Source: an uncultured Eubacteriales bacterium
GTDB lineage: Bacteria > Bacillota > Clostridia > Lachnospirales > Lachnospiraceae
Length of the DNA: 24,175 nt
Direction: 5' to 3'
Assembly (NCBI GenBank): GCA_900321145.1
Contig: ONVB01000262.1
Coordinates: forward strand, 1 to 24,175
Within the stretch, counting starts at the first letter, position 1. Each line of letters starts with the position of its first letter. The notes beneath the pieces are model-generated. The model saw only the letters and a program-made list of their open reading frames with translations. It did no database searches and was not told the origin of the DNA. The position numbers and the translations under genes are program-made. Below, piece after piece: positions 7,597-15,672 of the stretch.

Positions 7597-7762
7597 TCCG
7601 TATTCGCATGCTGCGGTATCCTCTGAAAGGTATACGGGGTTCCCTCGAGTGCAGGCACAGATCAAATAAAAATAAATGGGGCAAGGAATCCCAAAACAGT
7701 AAAACACATGCTGATGTATGCCTTGATCAGGGGATCCCGGAGCATGCGAAACGGTATCAGGT
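7592..7762. repeat. 171-bp imperfect palindrome (MITE-like or structured RNA)
   Basis: The left arm (7592-7635) and the reverse complement of the right arm (7716-7762) align over about 45 positions, with two clear mismatches, a few 1-2 base bulges and two G-U-compatible changes. The core TTCGCATGCT (7603-7612) is identical in both arms, and the blocks ATCC, CTGA, AAGG and ATAC also correspond. Further in, GGGGTTCCCT (7636-7645) pairs with AAGGAATCCC (7683-7692). The element fills most of the 214-base gap between the DUF5702 and TadE-like genes and contains no credible ORF. It could be a non-autonomous mobile element or an mRNA structure. No target-site duplication is obvious. Confidence 0.75.
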
Positions 7763-7810
7763 GACGGCGGTCATGGTCATAAAACACGGTGAAAGGAGGA
7801 CGGCAGGCAT

Positions 7811-8539
7811 ATGGATGATAAGGGAAGTGCGGTGGTTGAAGCGACAGTTGCAGCTCCTCTCTTTCTGATGTTTTTTCTCTGCCTTTATATGATGTGTATG
7901 GCGAAACAGGCCGAGGCCTGTGTATACGAAGCAGCTGTCGAAACTGCGGAGTATACGGCGGAGAGCGCTTACCTGAACGAAACGGCTGCTTTGGCGGTTC
8001 CCTTTGTAAAGTTTGCTTCCTATGTCGATGATGAACAGCTGATCAACAGGTATATAAGCGGAGGCAGCAGTGGAGTAAGCTTTCTCGGAACATATATAGA
8101 TAACGGATATCTGTATCTCAGGGTGAGCTATAGTATAGTTGTGAGCGCTCCGCTTATGCCCAAGCTGAGCAGGTTTAAAACCTACACCATAAAGCAGAGA
8201 ATATATGACGGCAGGGGAAAGAGGACCGAGGAAGAAGAAGGGGATAAGGACGAGGGCTATGTATATATCACAGACAATAAAGAGGTGTACCATGAGTCGC
8301 GGACGTGTACATACCTTACGTTAAGCATACACGGTTCATCGCTTTTAAGTGCACAGAGCTTAGGTTATGAACCCTGTGAGTTCTGCGGAGATGGCAGCAC
8401 GGATTATGTGTATATCACCGATGAGGGGGATAAATATCACACGGGAATGCACTGCAGCGGGCTAAAGAGAACTGTCTACAGGATAAAGAAGTCCGATGCG
8501 GGCGGTATTCCGCCCTGCTCAAGATGCGCGGGCAGCTGA
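7811..8539 (+). CDS. TadE-like pseudopilin with two C-terminal Cys/His modules
   Basis: A 242-residue secreted or membrane-anchored minor pilin. Prepilin peptidase should cut after Gly5; the mature chain starts SAVVEATVAAPLFLMFFLCL, with Glu at mature position 5, as in TadE proteins. Residues about 30-140 form the exported body. Two similar modules follow a charged linker. Module 1 (150-196) begins YVYITD and has His161, Cys166 and a CEFC pair (189/192). Module 2 (198-242) begins YVYITD and has His210, Cys215 and a CSRC pair (236/239). One H and three C per module suggests metal binding. Typical TadE proteins lack these. An AAAGGAGGA site precedes ATG 7811. It follows the 171-bp palindrome and is 16 bases from the next pseudopilin gene. 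Confidence 0.8.
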   Translation: MDDKGSAVVEATVAAPLFLMFFLCLYMMCMAKQAEACVYEAAVETAEYTAESAYLNETAALAVPFVKFASYVDDEQLINRYISGGSSGVSFLGTYIDNGYLYLRVSYSIVVSAPLMPKLSRFKTYTIKQRIYDGRGKRTEEEEGDKDEGYVYITDNKEVYHESRTCTYLTLSIHGSSLLSAQSLGYEPCEFCGDGSTDYVYITDEGDKYHTGMHCSGLKRTVYRIKKSDAGGIPPCSRCAGS

Positions 8540-8555
8540 CAAAAGGAGAGAGATA

Positions 8556-8963
8556 ATGCGAGGAAACAATAAAGGCTATGCAACCCTTGAGATCACTCTG
8601 ATCATGCCGCTGCTGGTACTGCTGGCTGTCATGATCATCAGTATTTTTATCGATTCGATAAATGACGGGGCTTCAAGGGCGGAGAGCTATGAATTTCTAT
8701 ATACATATACTAAGGATGACGGGAAAATGAATTCAGAGACGGGCCGGGAGTATTCTTTTTCTCACATGCTCATAGGCGGAGCCTCAACAGAACCGGAGGT
8801 TTCCGATTCCGGAGGAGAGGTTAAGGTAAGCTTATATCACATGGCAAGAAAGGTAAGCGGCGGATATACATCCGGCAGCAGAGCGGAGTATAAGACGGAA
8901 TATGACAAGACTACGGGCAGACTCAGGAGGTGGCAGTTGTATGGAGATTATCTATGGGAATAG
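8556..8963 (+). CDS. Second TadE-like pseudopilin
   Basis: A 135-residue minor pilin candidate. The leader MRGNNKG is followed by YATLEITLIMPLLVLLAVMI, placing Glu at mature position 5 after cleavage behind Gly7. The rest (about 35-135) is a small polar exported domain with no motif I recognise. The start is ATG 8556, set by AAAAGGAGAG at 8541-8550; a longer frame from 8496 only reads through the previous gene. It lies 16 bases after its neighbour and overlaps the FHA gene by 23 bases. It would be processed by the operon's own prepilin peptidase. Confidence 0.78.
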   Translation: MRGNNKGYATLEITLIMPLLVLLAVMIISIFIDSINDGASRAESYEFLYTYTKDDGKMNSETGREYSFSHMLIGGASTEPEVSDSGGEVKVSLYHMARKVSGGYTSGSRAEYKTEYDKTTGRLRRWQLYGDYLWE

Positions 8964-9807
8964 TGGTATAAAAAAATATATAAGCGTCTGTCTCGGAAGC
9001 AGGGAGTATCCGGGTAAGGAGGATGGCAACTATGTATTCGGAATGCTTTTGGAGAACGATATTCCGTATCTTATAAGACCGGTGATGGTATCTGTGGACG
9101 GACAGATGACTCTCAGATATGATACCGAAAACTCCTATATCCTCGGTAATCTGCTCTGCGGCAAAAAACCTGACGGTGCCCTGCTCAGTATATTTCTGCA
9201 GCAGATAGAAGAATGCATGAAGGAGCTTGATGCATATCTTCTCGAAAGCGATGACCTGGTGCTCGATCCGTCATTTATGCTCTATGATCATAACAAAAAC
9301 AGCTTACGAATGCTCTATGTACCCGGATACGGAAGGAATATAAGAAGCCAGCTGCAGGGGCTGCTCGAGTTTATCATGATCCACTTTGATTCAAGAGATA
9401 CAGAGGGTGTAAGGCTTCTCTACGGGAGTTATGAAAACCTGAAAGGAAATGCACCCGCAGCAGTCGTTCCAAAGAAAAAAGAGATACCGGCGGTACCTGT
9501 ATCAAAGAAGAATGTGAGCCTGATGCCTCTTAAGAACGGTGCGCTGAAGAAGATATGTATATCCGAGGAGGATAAGCCCTTCGTGGTGGGCAGACATAAG
9601 AAGGACACGGATTACAGTATTAAAACTCTTCAGATAAGCAGGAAACATGCAATATTTCTTGTGCATGACGGAAGTCTTACGGTCACGGATTGCGGATCGG
9701 GAAACGGAACCTACGTCAACAGTGTCAGGCTTAAAAAGGATGAGCCTGCCAAGCTTGAACCCGGAGATGTGGTAAGCTTTGCCGGTGAAGAATTCTATGT
9801 TGAGTGA
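8941..9807 (+). CDS. DUF6382-like/FHA domain protein
   Basis: A 288-residue cytoplasmic protein with no signal or membrane segment. Residues 1 to about 165 match the general look of the DUF6382 domain found before FHA domains in Firmicutes. The last 85 or so residues are an FHA phosphothreonine-binding domain, with the key motifs GRHKK, ISRKHA and GNGTYVN. Its position at the end of the Tad operon suggests it reads Ser/Thr phosphorylation to control or scaffold the pilus machine, but no kinase or phosphatase is encoded in this window. The start is ATG 8941, 10 bases after AGGAGG (8925-8930) and inside the preceding gene by 23 bases. Confidence 0.85.
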   Translation: MEIIYGNSGIKKYISVCLGSREYPGKEDGNYVFGMLLENDIPYLIRPVMVSVDGQMTLRYDTENSYILGNLLCGKKPDGALLSIFLQQIEECMKELDAYLLESDDLVLDPSFMLYDHNKNSLRMLYVPGYGRNIRSQLQGLLEFIMIHFDSRDTEGVRLLYGSYENLKGNAPAAVVPKKKEIPAVPVSKKNVSLMPLKNGALKKICISEEDKPFVVGRHKKDTDYSIKTLQISRKHAIFLVHDGSLTVTDCGSGNGTYVNSVRLKKDEPAKLEPGDVVSFAGEEFYVE

Positions 9808-9882
9808 CGGCAGGTAGGTGGCATAGGGGATAAATATACAAGACACAAGAGGGCGCTGCAAAGATTTTTAATATCTTTTCTA

Positions 9883-9911
9883 TTGTTGAACGCGGTTCAT
9901 TTTGTTATAAT
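9883..9911 (+). promoter_or_regulatory. Promoter of tex (extended -10)
   Basis: -35 TTGTTG (9883-9888), a 17-base spacer and a perfect -10 TATAAT (9906-9911) with the extended TGT just upstream. Initiation would fall near 9918, which rules out ATG 9917 as the tex start and supports ATG 10004. Confidence 0.8.
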
Positions 9912-10003
9912 GCCCGATGAAGTATATTCGGGAGCATATCAGGGATAAGGTATGTAAGAAGCAGGTACAGGCTGCGGAACCGGGGAAGACAGAGGAGTCA
10001 GTC

Positions 10004-12142
10004 ATGAACATTTCAGAGATAATAGCAAAGGAATTACAGGTAAAGACATGGCAGGTGGAGGCGGCGGTAACGCTTATCGATGAAGGCAATACCATACCCT
10101 TTATCGCGAGATACAGAAAAGAGAAAACCGGCGAGCTAAACGATGAGCAGCTCAGAACTCTCTTCGAGAGACTTACATATTTAAGAAATCTGGAGGAAAG
10201 GAAGGAGCAGGTTATAGCTTCCATAGAGGAGCAGGGCAAGCTGACGGATGAATTAAGGGAAAAGATACTTGCGGCTGAGCAGCTTGTCACGGTGGAGGAT
10301 CTGTACAGGCCTTACAAGCAGAGAAAGAAGACACGTGCCGATGTGGCAAGGGAGAAGGGGCTCGAGGGGCTGGCAAATATCATACTGCTTCAGATGACGG
10401 ATCATGATATAAGAGAGGATGCAAAGGATTACATATCCGAGGAGAAGGAAGTCGCGGACGAGGATGCCGCCATAGCGGGAGCGCTTGACATAATCGCCGA
10501 GGGCGTGTCCGATGAGGCGGACTACAGGACAAAGATAAGGAAGATGACCGAGAAGGAAGGCTTCCTTGTCAGCAAAGCAAAGGATGCCGAGGCTGAGTCG
10601 GTGTACGAGAATTACTATGATTTCAGACAGCCGATAAGCAAACTGCCGGATCACCAGGTGCTTGCCGTGAACCGCGGTGAGAGCGAGAAGTTCCTTACGG
10701 TCAAGATAGAAGCTCCCGAGGAGGAGATCTTAAGATATATAGAGCATGAGAAGATAGTCAGAGAGAATCCTTTTACCACGCAGTATATAAAGGCAGCCAT
10801 AGAAGATGCCTACGACAGGCTTATCGCGCCTTCGATAGAACGGGAGATAAGGTCTTTTCTTACAGAGAAGGCTGAGGATTCGGCTATAGCGGTATTCGGC
10901 AAGAACCTGCATCAGCTCCTGATGCAGGCACCTGTAGCCGGACGCAGAGTGCTTGGCTGGGACCCGGCTTTCAGGACCGGCTGCAAGCTTGCGGTAGTCG
11001 ACGAGACAGGTAAGGTGCTTGACACCGCCGTTGTATACCCGACCGCCCCGACTAACGAAGCGAAGATAAAGGCGGCAAAGGACAAGGTCAAGCAGCTTAT
11101 AAAGAAGTACGGTATAAGTCTTATTTCTATAGGAAACGGTACTGCAAGCCGTGAATCCGAGATGATAGTAGCCGAGATCATAAAGGAGATTCCCGAGAAG
11201 GTAAGCTATGTGATAACAAATGAAGCAGGCGCTTCGGTTTACTCCGCAAGCAAGCTGGCCACCGAGGAGTTCCCCGAGTTTGACGTGGGACAGAGAAGTG
11301 CCGCATCCATTGCAAGGCGCGTGCAGGATCCTCTCGCGGAGCTTGTGAAGATTGATCCCAAGTCCATAGGTGTAGGTCAGTATCAGCATGATATGAACCA
11401 GAAGAAGCTCGGCGAAGCCTTAACGGGTGTGGTTGAGGACTGTGTGAACTCGGTCGGAGTAGACTTAAATACCGCTTCCGCGCCGCTTATGGAATACATA
11501 TCCGGTATAAACAAGAATATAGCTAAGAATATAGTAGCTTACCGTGAGGAAAACGGAAGCTTCAAGGAGAGAAAAGAGCTCTTGAAGGTACCGCGTCTCG
11601 GGCCTAAGGCTTATGAGCAGTGCGCCGGCTTTATGAGGATATCGGGAGGTAAAAACCCGTTAGACAACACGGGAGTACACCCAGAGAGCTACGATGCTGC
11701 CGGAAAGCTGCTTTCCGAGTGCGGACTTTCCATGGCTGATGTTAAGGACGGTGCAGCCCTTTTTGTCAAGGATTACAAGATCATGGCTGACAAGCTCGGA
11801 GTAGGTGAACCTACGCTTCGCGATATAGTAAAGGAAATCTCTTCCCCCGGACGTGATCCGCGTGCCGATCTTCCGCCTGTGGTCCTGCGAAGTGATGTGC
11901 TCGAGCTCAAGGACTTAAAGGAGGGCATGATTCTTAAGGGAACCGTCCGCAATGTGATAGACTTCGGAGCCTTCGTGGACATCGGAGTTCATCAGGATGG
12001 CTTAGTCCATATCTCACAGCTCACGAACAAGAAGTTCGTAAAGCACCCTCTCGAGGTAGTAAGTGTGGGCGATATCGTGGATGTAAAGGTTCTGTCGGTA
12101 GATGAGAAAAAAGGCAGGATAAGCCTGACAATGATAGTATAA
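10004..12142 (+). CDS. tex: Tex family RNA-binding transcription accessory protein
   Basis: A 712-residue cytosolic nucleic-acid-binding protein, near the roughly 720 residues of Bacillus YdcI. Family order is visible: an N-terminal helical region starting ISEIIAKELQVKTWQVEAAV, a YqgF/RNase H-like domain from about residue 310 (VLGWDPAFRTGCKLAVVDE), helix-hairpin-helix repeats near 490-570, and a C-terminal S1 domain (about 640-710, with GTVRNVIDFGAFVDIGVHQD). Tex proteins affect transcription elongation, RNA quality and stress or toxin gene expression, but the exact role varies by species. The start at ATG 10004 has GAGGAG 6 bases upstream. The frame extended to 9917 would begin before the predicted transcription start. 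Confidence 0.95.
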   Translation: MNISEIIAKELQVKTWQVEAAVTLIDEGNTIPFIARYRKEKTGELNDEQLRTLFERLTYLRNLEERKEQVIASIEEQGKLTDELREKILAAEQLVTVEDLYRPYKQRKKTRADVAREKGLEGLANIILLQMTDHDIREDAKDYISEEKEVADEDAAIAGALDIIAEGVSDEADYRTKIRKMTEKEGFLVSKAKDAEAESVYENYYDFRQPISKLPDHQVLAVNRGESEKFLTVKIEAPEEEILRYIEHEKIVRENPFTTQYIKAAIEDAYDRLIAPSIEREIRSFLTEKAEDSAIAVFGKNLHQLLMQAPVAGRRVLGWDPAFRTGCKLAVVDETGKVLDTAVVYPTAPTNEAKIKAAKDKVKQLIKKYGISLISIGNGTASRESEMIVAEIIKEIPEKVSYVITNEAGASVYSASKLATEEFPEFDVGQRSAASIARRVQDPLAELVKIDPKSIGVGQYQHDMNQKKLGEALTGVVEDCVNSVGVDLNTASAPLMEYISGINKNIAKNIVAYREENGSFKERKELLKVPRLGPKAYEQCAGFMRISGGKNPLDNTGVHPESYDAAGKLLSECGLSMADVKDGAALFVKDYKIMADKLGVGEPTLRDIVKEISSPGRDPRADLPPVVLRSDVLELKDLKEGMILKGTVRNVIDFGAFVDIGVHQDGLVHISQLTNKKFVKHPLEVVSVGDIVDVKVLSVDEKKGRISLTMIV

Positions 12143-12162
12143 AGAATATGATAATAAACAGT

Positions 12163-12197
12163 AAAGAGGGATACATACACCGTATGTATCCCTCTTT
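12163..12197. terminator. Shared hairpin terminator between tex and rfbC
   Basis: AAAGAGGGATACATAC (12163-12178) and its exact complement (12182-12197) form a 16-bp stem with an ACC loop between convergent genes. The T-rich ends lie mostly within the stem (CTCTTT on each strand), so it can act in both directions. Confidence 0.88.
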
Positions 12198-12227
12198 GCG
12201 TCATGGAAGGATTAATAGGAAGTATTG

Positions 12228-12803
12228 TTATTTTGCCGTAAACTCCTTTATTCCGCTCCACTTGGTATCCTTGTCGGATATCGTGAGATCGTCAAAGGTC
12301 ATGCCTTCTGGCAGGGGCCAGTCTACTCCGATCTCGGGATCGCTCCAGAGAAGTCCGCCCTCGTCATTCGGATGATAGAAGTCTGTGCACTTATAGGTGA
12401 ACTCCGCGCTGTCCGAGAGTACTATAAAACCATGAGCGAAGTTCTTCGGGATGAAGAACTGCTTTTTGTTCTCGGCGGAGAGCCTGACTCCAAACCATTT
12501 GCCGAAGGTGGCTGAGCCGGGTCTCAAGTCGACAGCTACATCAAAGACTTCGCCGCTCACTACACGAACCAGCTTGTCCTGCGGATAATTGATCTGGAAG
12601 TGAAGTCCGCGGAGTACGCCTTTCTTGGAGCTTGACTGATTGTCCTGTACGAACTTGACATCTATCCCTGCGGCCGCAAAATCGTTATAATTGTAGGTCT
12701 CCATAAAGTAACCCCGCTCGTCACCGAACACCGAAGGGGTGATGACCTTTAAACCCTCTATCTCGCAGGTTTCAACCGTTATCTTACCGAATTTTTCTGC
12801 CAT
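12228..12803 (-). CDS. rfbC: dTDP-4-dehydrorhamnose 3,5-epimerase
   Basis: A 191-residue cupin-fold enzyme that converts dTDP-4-keto-6-deoxyglucose to dTDP-4-keto-L-rhamnose, the third step of dTDP-L-rhamnose synthesis for surface polysaccharides. The signature LRGLHFQ carries the catalytic His68. Other family blocks are GDERGYFMETYN, VVSGEVFDVAVDLRPGSATF, NFAHGFIVLSD and YKCTDFYHP (with the conserved tyrosine). Length is normal (about 180-190). A GAGGAGG site precedes the start. It is the only minus-strand gene here and has its own promoter. The other rhamnose genes (rfbA, rfbB, rfbD) are not in this window. Confidence 0.95.
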   Translation of the reverse strand: MAEKFGKITVETCEIEGLKVITPSVFGDERGYFMETYNYNDFAAAGIDVKFVQDNQSSSKKGVLRGLHFQINYPQDKLVRVVSGEVFDVAVDLRPGSATFGKWFGVRLSAENKKQFFIPKNFAHGFIVLSDSAEFTYKCTDFYHPNDEGGLLWSDPEIGVDWPLPEGMTFDDLTISDKDTKWSGIKEFTAK

Positions 12804-12841
12804 TTTTATATCCTCCTCTTAATAAGCATTAATATCCGATA

Positions 12842-12870
12842 AGTATAGCCTATTTGTGTCGAAAACTCAA
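12842..12870 (-). promoter_or_regulatory. rfbC promoter
   Basis: On the minus strand, -35 TTGAGT (12870-12865), a 17-base spacer and -10 TATACT (12847-12842). It lies 38 bases upstream of the rfbC start codon and back to back with the plus-strand promoter at 12880. Confidence 0.75.
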
Positions 12871-12879
12871 TTATAATTC

Positions 12880-12908
12880 TTGAAATTATGACCTGTTTGG
12901 CTTATCAT
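12880..12908 (+). promoter_or_regulatory. Promoter of the TPR/nucleotidyltransferase-serine acetyltransferase operon
   Basis: -35 TTGAAA (12880-12885), a 17-base spacer and -10 TATCAT (12903-12908). Initiation near 12915 would give a leader of about 70 bases. The -35 boxes of this and the rfbC promoter are only 9 bases apart, so one bound regulator could touch both. Confidence 0.65.
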
Positions 12909-12984
12909 TAGTTACAATTGTGGCACAGTAAAGCGTATTAGAAAATGCGGCAGAAAAACAGTTTTGCCGCAGGCCGGAGGGTAC

Positions 12985-15672
12985 ATGGATATAAATAAGG
13001 TTTTGATGGAATATGATAATATGTACGGTAACTATTCCCTGGATGAGATAGATGAGTATCTCGAAAACAAGATTGAGGAAGCTTTGACCGAAGGAGACGG
13101 TGGTAGTGCCTTTACTCTTATGAATGAGATGCTCGGTCTCTGCCGTGACACCGGGAAGAAGGAGAAGGGGCTTCATTACTGCGAGCTGACACAGCGCATG
13201 CTGGACAAGCTCAATCTTCATGGTACTACGGAATATGCGACCTCATTGCTTAATGTGGCCAGCACACAGCGGGCTTTCGGGGAGTATAAGGCTTCCATGC
13301 TCTGCTACCGGGAGACCGAGAGCATATACAGGGCGAATCTTACTGACGGGGATTTTGCTTTTGCGGGGCTTTATAACAACTGGAGCCTTCTTTACCAGGA
13401 GATGGGTGACCTTGACTCGGCGGTAACCCTGCTTAAAAAAGCGCTTGAGGTGGTCGACAAGTATCCCGAAGCGAGGATACAGCAGGCGACCACACGCACC
13501 AATCTTGCCATGACTCTCATATCCGTGTGCAGAAGGGAGCAGGATAAGAAGAGCGACAGTGCTTTTGATGAAGGACTTTCCGACGATTATTACGAAACCT
13601 ATGATGAGGCGCTGCTTTATTTGGATCAGGCAATCTACAGATTCGAGATAGACGGCGGCAAGGATTATCACTACGGTGCGGCTCTTTCCGCAAAGGGTGA
13701 CGCTTATATGCTTGCGGCGGATTATAATCTCGCATGTGAGTTTTATGAGAAGAGCCTTAAGGAGATAGAAAGGCATACAGGACAAAATGTATCTTATCAC
13801 ACGGTAAGAGAGAGGCTTGAAGAGGCAAGAAAGAAAGCAGGGCTTGTCAATGAACGGCAGGACAGTCAGGTTGACGCGGGTTTTGCGGGAAGAAGGGCAT
13901 TTACCCCCGGTGAAGTAAAGATAAGTGCGAGTGATACGGAAAAAAGATTTAAGAATAATATAGAAAGATGTCGTGATTTCTATGAAAACTACGGAGAACC
14001 GATGATAAGGGAGCTCTTCCCGGAGTATGCGGGAAGGGTGGCAGCAGGCATGTGCGGAGAGGGTTCTGACTGTCTCGGTTTTGAGGACAGGATATCCGGG
14101 GATCACGACTATTTCTTAGGTTTCAGCCTGTGGCTTACGGAAAAAGACTACAATGCCATAGGAAAAGAGCTGGGTGAGGAATATATCAAGCTTGTGGAAA
14201 GGCACAGCGAGGAGTACGGTGAAGACGGAAGTTCGCTTATCGTAGCGGATGAAAGAAGAGGCGTTACGACGATCGGACGTTACTTCGAGAGAATACTTAA
14301 TGTGCGCATAGACGAGAATACCGACCTTGACTCATTTTTCACTGATGAAAGATGGCTTTCTCTTGATGAAGCATCGATTTATACGGCGGTGAGCGGTTCC
14401 GTATTCTACGACGGCGAGGGCGTATTTACCGATATAAGAAGAAAATTGAAGGCTTATTATCCGGACAGGGTGTGGTTCCTGAGGCTTGCGCAGACGCTTC
14501 ATGAGTTTTCTCAGACAGCACAGAGTAACTATGCAAGGAGCATGGCGAGAGGTGACGATCTGACTGCTTTCATTATAAGAGGGCAGGCTTCGGTAAGTGC
14601 CCTTAAGCTTGTCTATCTGATCAACAGAAGCTATGCACCCTATTACAAATGGCTGGCGAAAGGGACGGCAAAGCTCCCGGAGCTGCAGGATGTGACTGTT
14701 GAACTGGATAAGATGTCGGTCCTTTCGACACAGAGAGACGCCTGGGCGGGAACAAAATATGACGCCGCAAAGTTAAATACCGATGACAGGGTGGTTTCCG
14801 GCTTTGAGAGGATAGCAAAGCTTATACTGGACAGCTTGAAGGATAAGGGCCTTGTCTCGGGCAGCGATACATTTCTTGATACTTATGTGGCCGGGATAGC
14901 GGCAAAGGCGCTAAAACCGGCAGATGCAAGAACAGATGAAGGAAACAGTGAAATAAACAGTGAAATAAACAGAGAGAAGACAGATATGGGACCGGAGGAA
15001 ATAAAAGAATATTCGGAAAAAAGAATGACACCGGAAAATGAAGATATAAGCTCCATGAGCCATGATGCGCTGGTGGACTCTATAGTCCTTCATGAGTGGA
15101 AACAGTTTGACAAGGTAAAAAATGAGGGCGGAAGGGCGGACTGCCAGGACAACTGGAATACCTTTTCCATCATGAGAAAGAGTCAGTACCTGACCTGGGA
15201 GGATGAGCTTTTAAGGAGCTTTTTGTACGATCTGGTCAGCGCCGAGAGCGAGGGACGCAACCTGATCACGGAAAAGTACGGCCGCATGATGGAGTCTACC
15301 GCACCGGAGGAGTATGCAAGGATAGCTGCGAGCTTTCCGGAGAAGACGGATGAACACAAGGCTATAGCGGAGTCGATAATCCGTATGCAGGTCGAGTGGA
15401 TGGAGGAGTTTGCAAAGCGCTATCCGAATATGGCCGGAAATGCGAGAAAGATACACACAAGCGAGGACACTCCCTTTGAAACCTCGTATGAAACCTATCT
15501 TCGCGGTGAACTGATGACCTACTCGGACGACACGCTGTACCTGTACGGAAGGTTTATAGTAGGGTTGCAGCGCTTAGGTAAGAATCTTGCATACATGATC
15601 ATGGATAACACAGCGAAGCTCTATGGTTATCGCGATGTGAGGGATGCGGAGGAGAGACTGAATGAAAGCTAA
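12985..15672 (+). CDS. TPR, DUF4037 nucleotidyltransferase-like and DUF4125 protein
   Basis: An 895-residue cytosolic multidomain protein. Residues about 35-290 are tetratricopeptide-like helical repeats (for example YNNWSLLYQEMGDLDSAVTL). Residues about 315-600 look like DUF4037, with a polymerase-beta-type nucleotidyltransferase motif: Gly360-Ser361, 11 residues, then D373-H374-D375. After a short repetitive polar linker (about 650-690), residues about 690-890 match DUF4125 (HEWKQFDKV, and later TWEDELLRSFLYDLVSAE). The function is unknown; transfer of a nucleotide to a protein or small molecule is possible. ATG 12985 follows GGAGG by 4 bases; TTG 12964 is an alternative with no clear site. 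It overlaps the serine acetyltransferase gene by 11 bases, so the two are coupled. Confidence 0.8.
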   Translation: MDINKVLMEYDNMYGNYSLDEIDEYLENKIEEALTEGDGGSAFTLMNEMLGLCRDTGKKEKGLHYCELTQRMLDKLNLHGTTEYATSLLNVASTQRAFGEYKASMLCYRETESIYRANLTDGDFAFAGLYNNWSLLYQEMGDLDSAVTLLKKALEVVDKYPEARIQQATTRTNLAMTLISVCRREQDKKSDSAFDEGLSDDYYETYDEALLYLDQAIYRFEIDGGKDYHYGAALSAKGDAYMLAADYNLACEFYEKSLKEIERHTGQNVSYHTVRERLEEARKKAGLVNERQDSQVDAGFAGRRAFTPGEVKISASDTEKRFKNNIERCRDFYENYGEPMIRELFPEYAGRVAAGMCGEGSDCLGFEDRISGDHDYFLGFSLWLTEKDYNAIGKELGEEYIKLVERHSEEYGEDGSSLIVADERRGVTTIGRYFERILNVRIDENTDLDSFFTDERWLSLDEASIYTAVSGSVFYDGEGVFTDIRRKLKAYYPDRVWFLRLAQTLHEFSQTAQSNYARSMARGDDLTAFIIRGQASVSALKLVYLINRSYAPYYKWLAKGTAKLPELQDVTVELDKMSVLSTQRDAWAGTKYDAAKLNTDDRVVSGFERIAKLILDSLKDKGLVSGSDTFLDTYVAGIAAKALKPADARTDEGNSEINSEINREKTDMGPEEIKEYSEKRMTPENEDISSMSHDALVDSIVLHEWKQFDKVKNEGGRADCQDNWNTFSIMRKSQYLTWEDELLRSFLYDLVSAESEGRNLITEKYGRMMESTAPEEYARIAASFPEKTDEHKAIAESIIRMQVEWMEEFAKRYPNMAGNARKIHTSEDTPFETSYETYLRGELMTYSDDTLYLYGRFIVGLQRLGKNLAYMIMDNTAKLYGYRDVRDAEERLNES
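14944..14972 (+). repeat. In-frame 12-bp tandem repeat in a protein linker
   Basis: AACAGTGAAATA occurs twice back to back (14944-14955 and 14956-14967) and a third copy is cut off after AACAG. It encodes Asn-Ser-Glu-Ile twice, within the polar linker before the DUF4125 domain. The number of copies could vary without breaking the frame. Confidence 0.85.

Noticed and set aside
7608..7868. Plus-strand ORF of 86 codons in the gap before the TadE-like gene
   Set aside because: It runs through the palindrome and overlaps the well-supported TadE-like start in another frame. It has no ribosome binding site and the composition does not look like protein.
9860..9879. AAAGAT/ATCTTT hairpin as a terminator of the Tad operon
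   Set aside because: Only six A/T-rich pairs and a very short T tail. It overlaps the region just before the tex -35 box and is too weak to call.
9917..10003. Upstream extension of tex from ATG 9917
   Set aside because: The -10 box ends at 9911, so transcription should begin at about this base. ATG 10004 has a good ribosome binding site and fits the family length.
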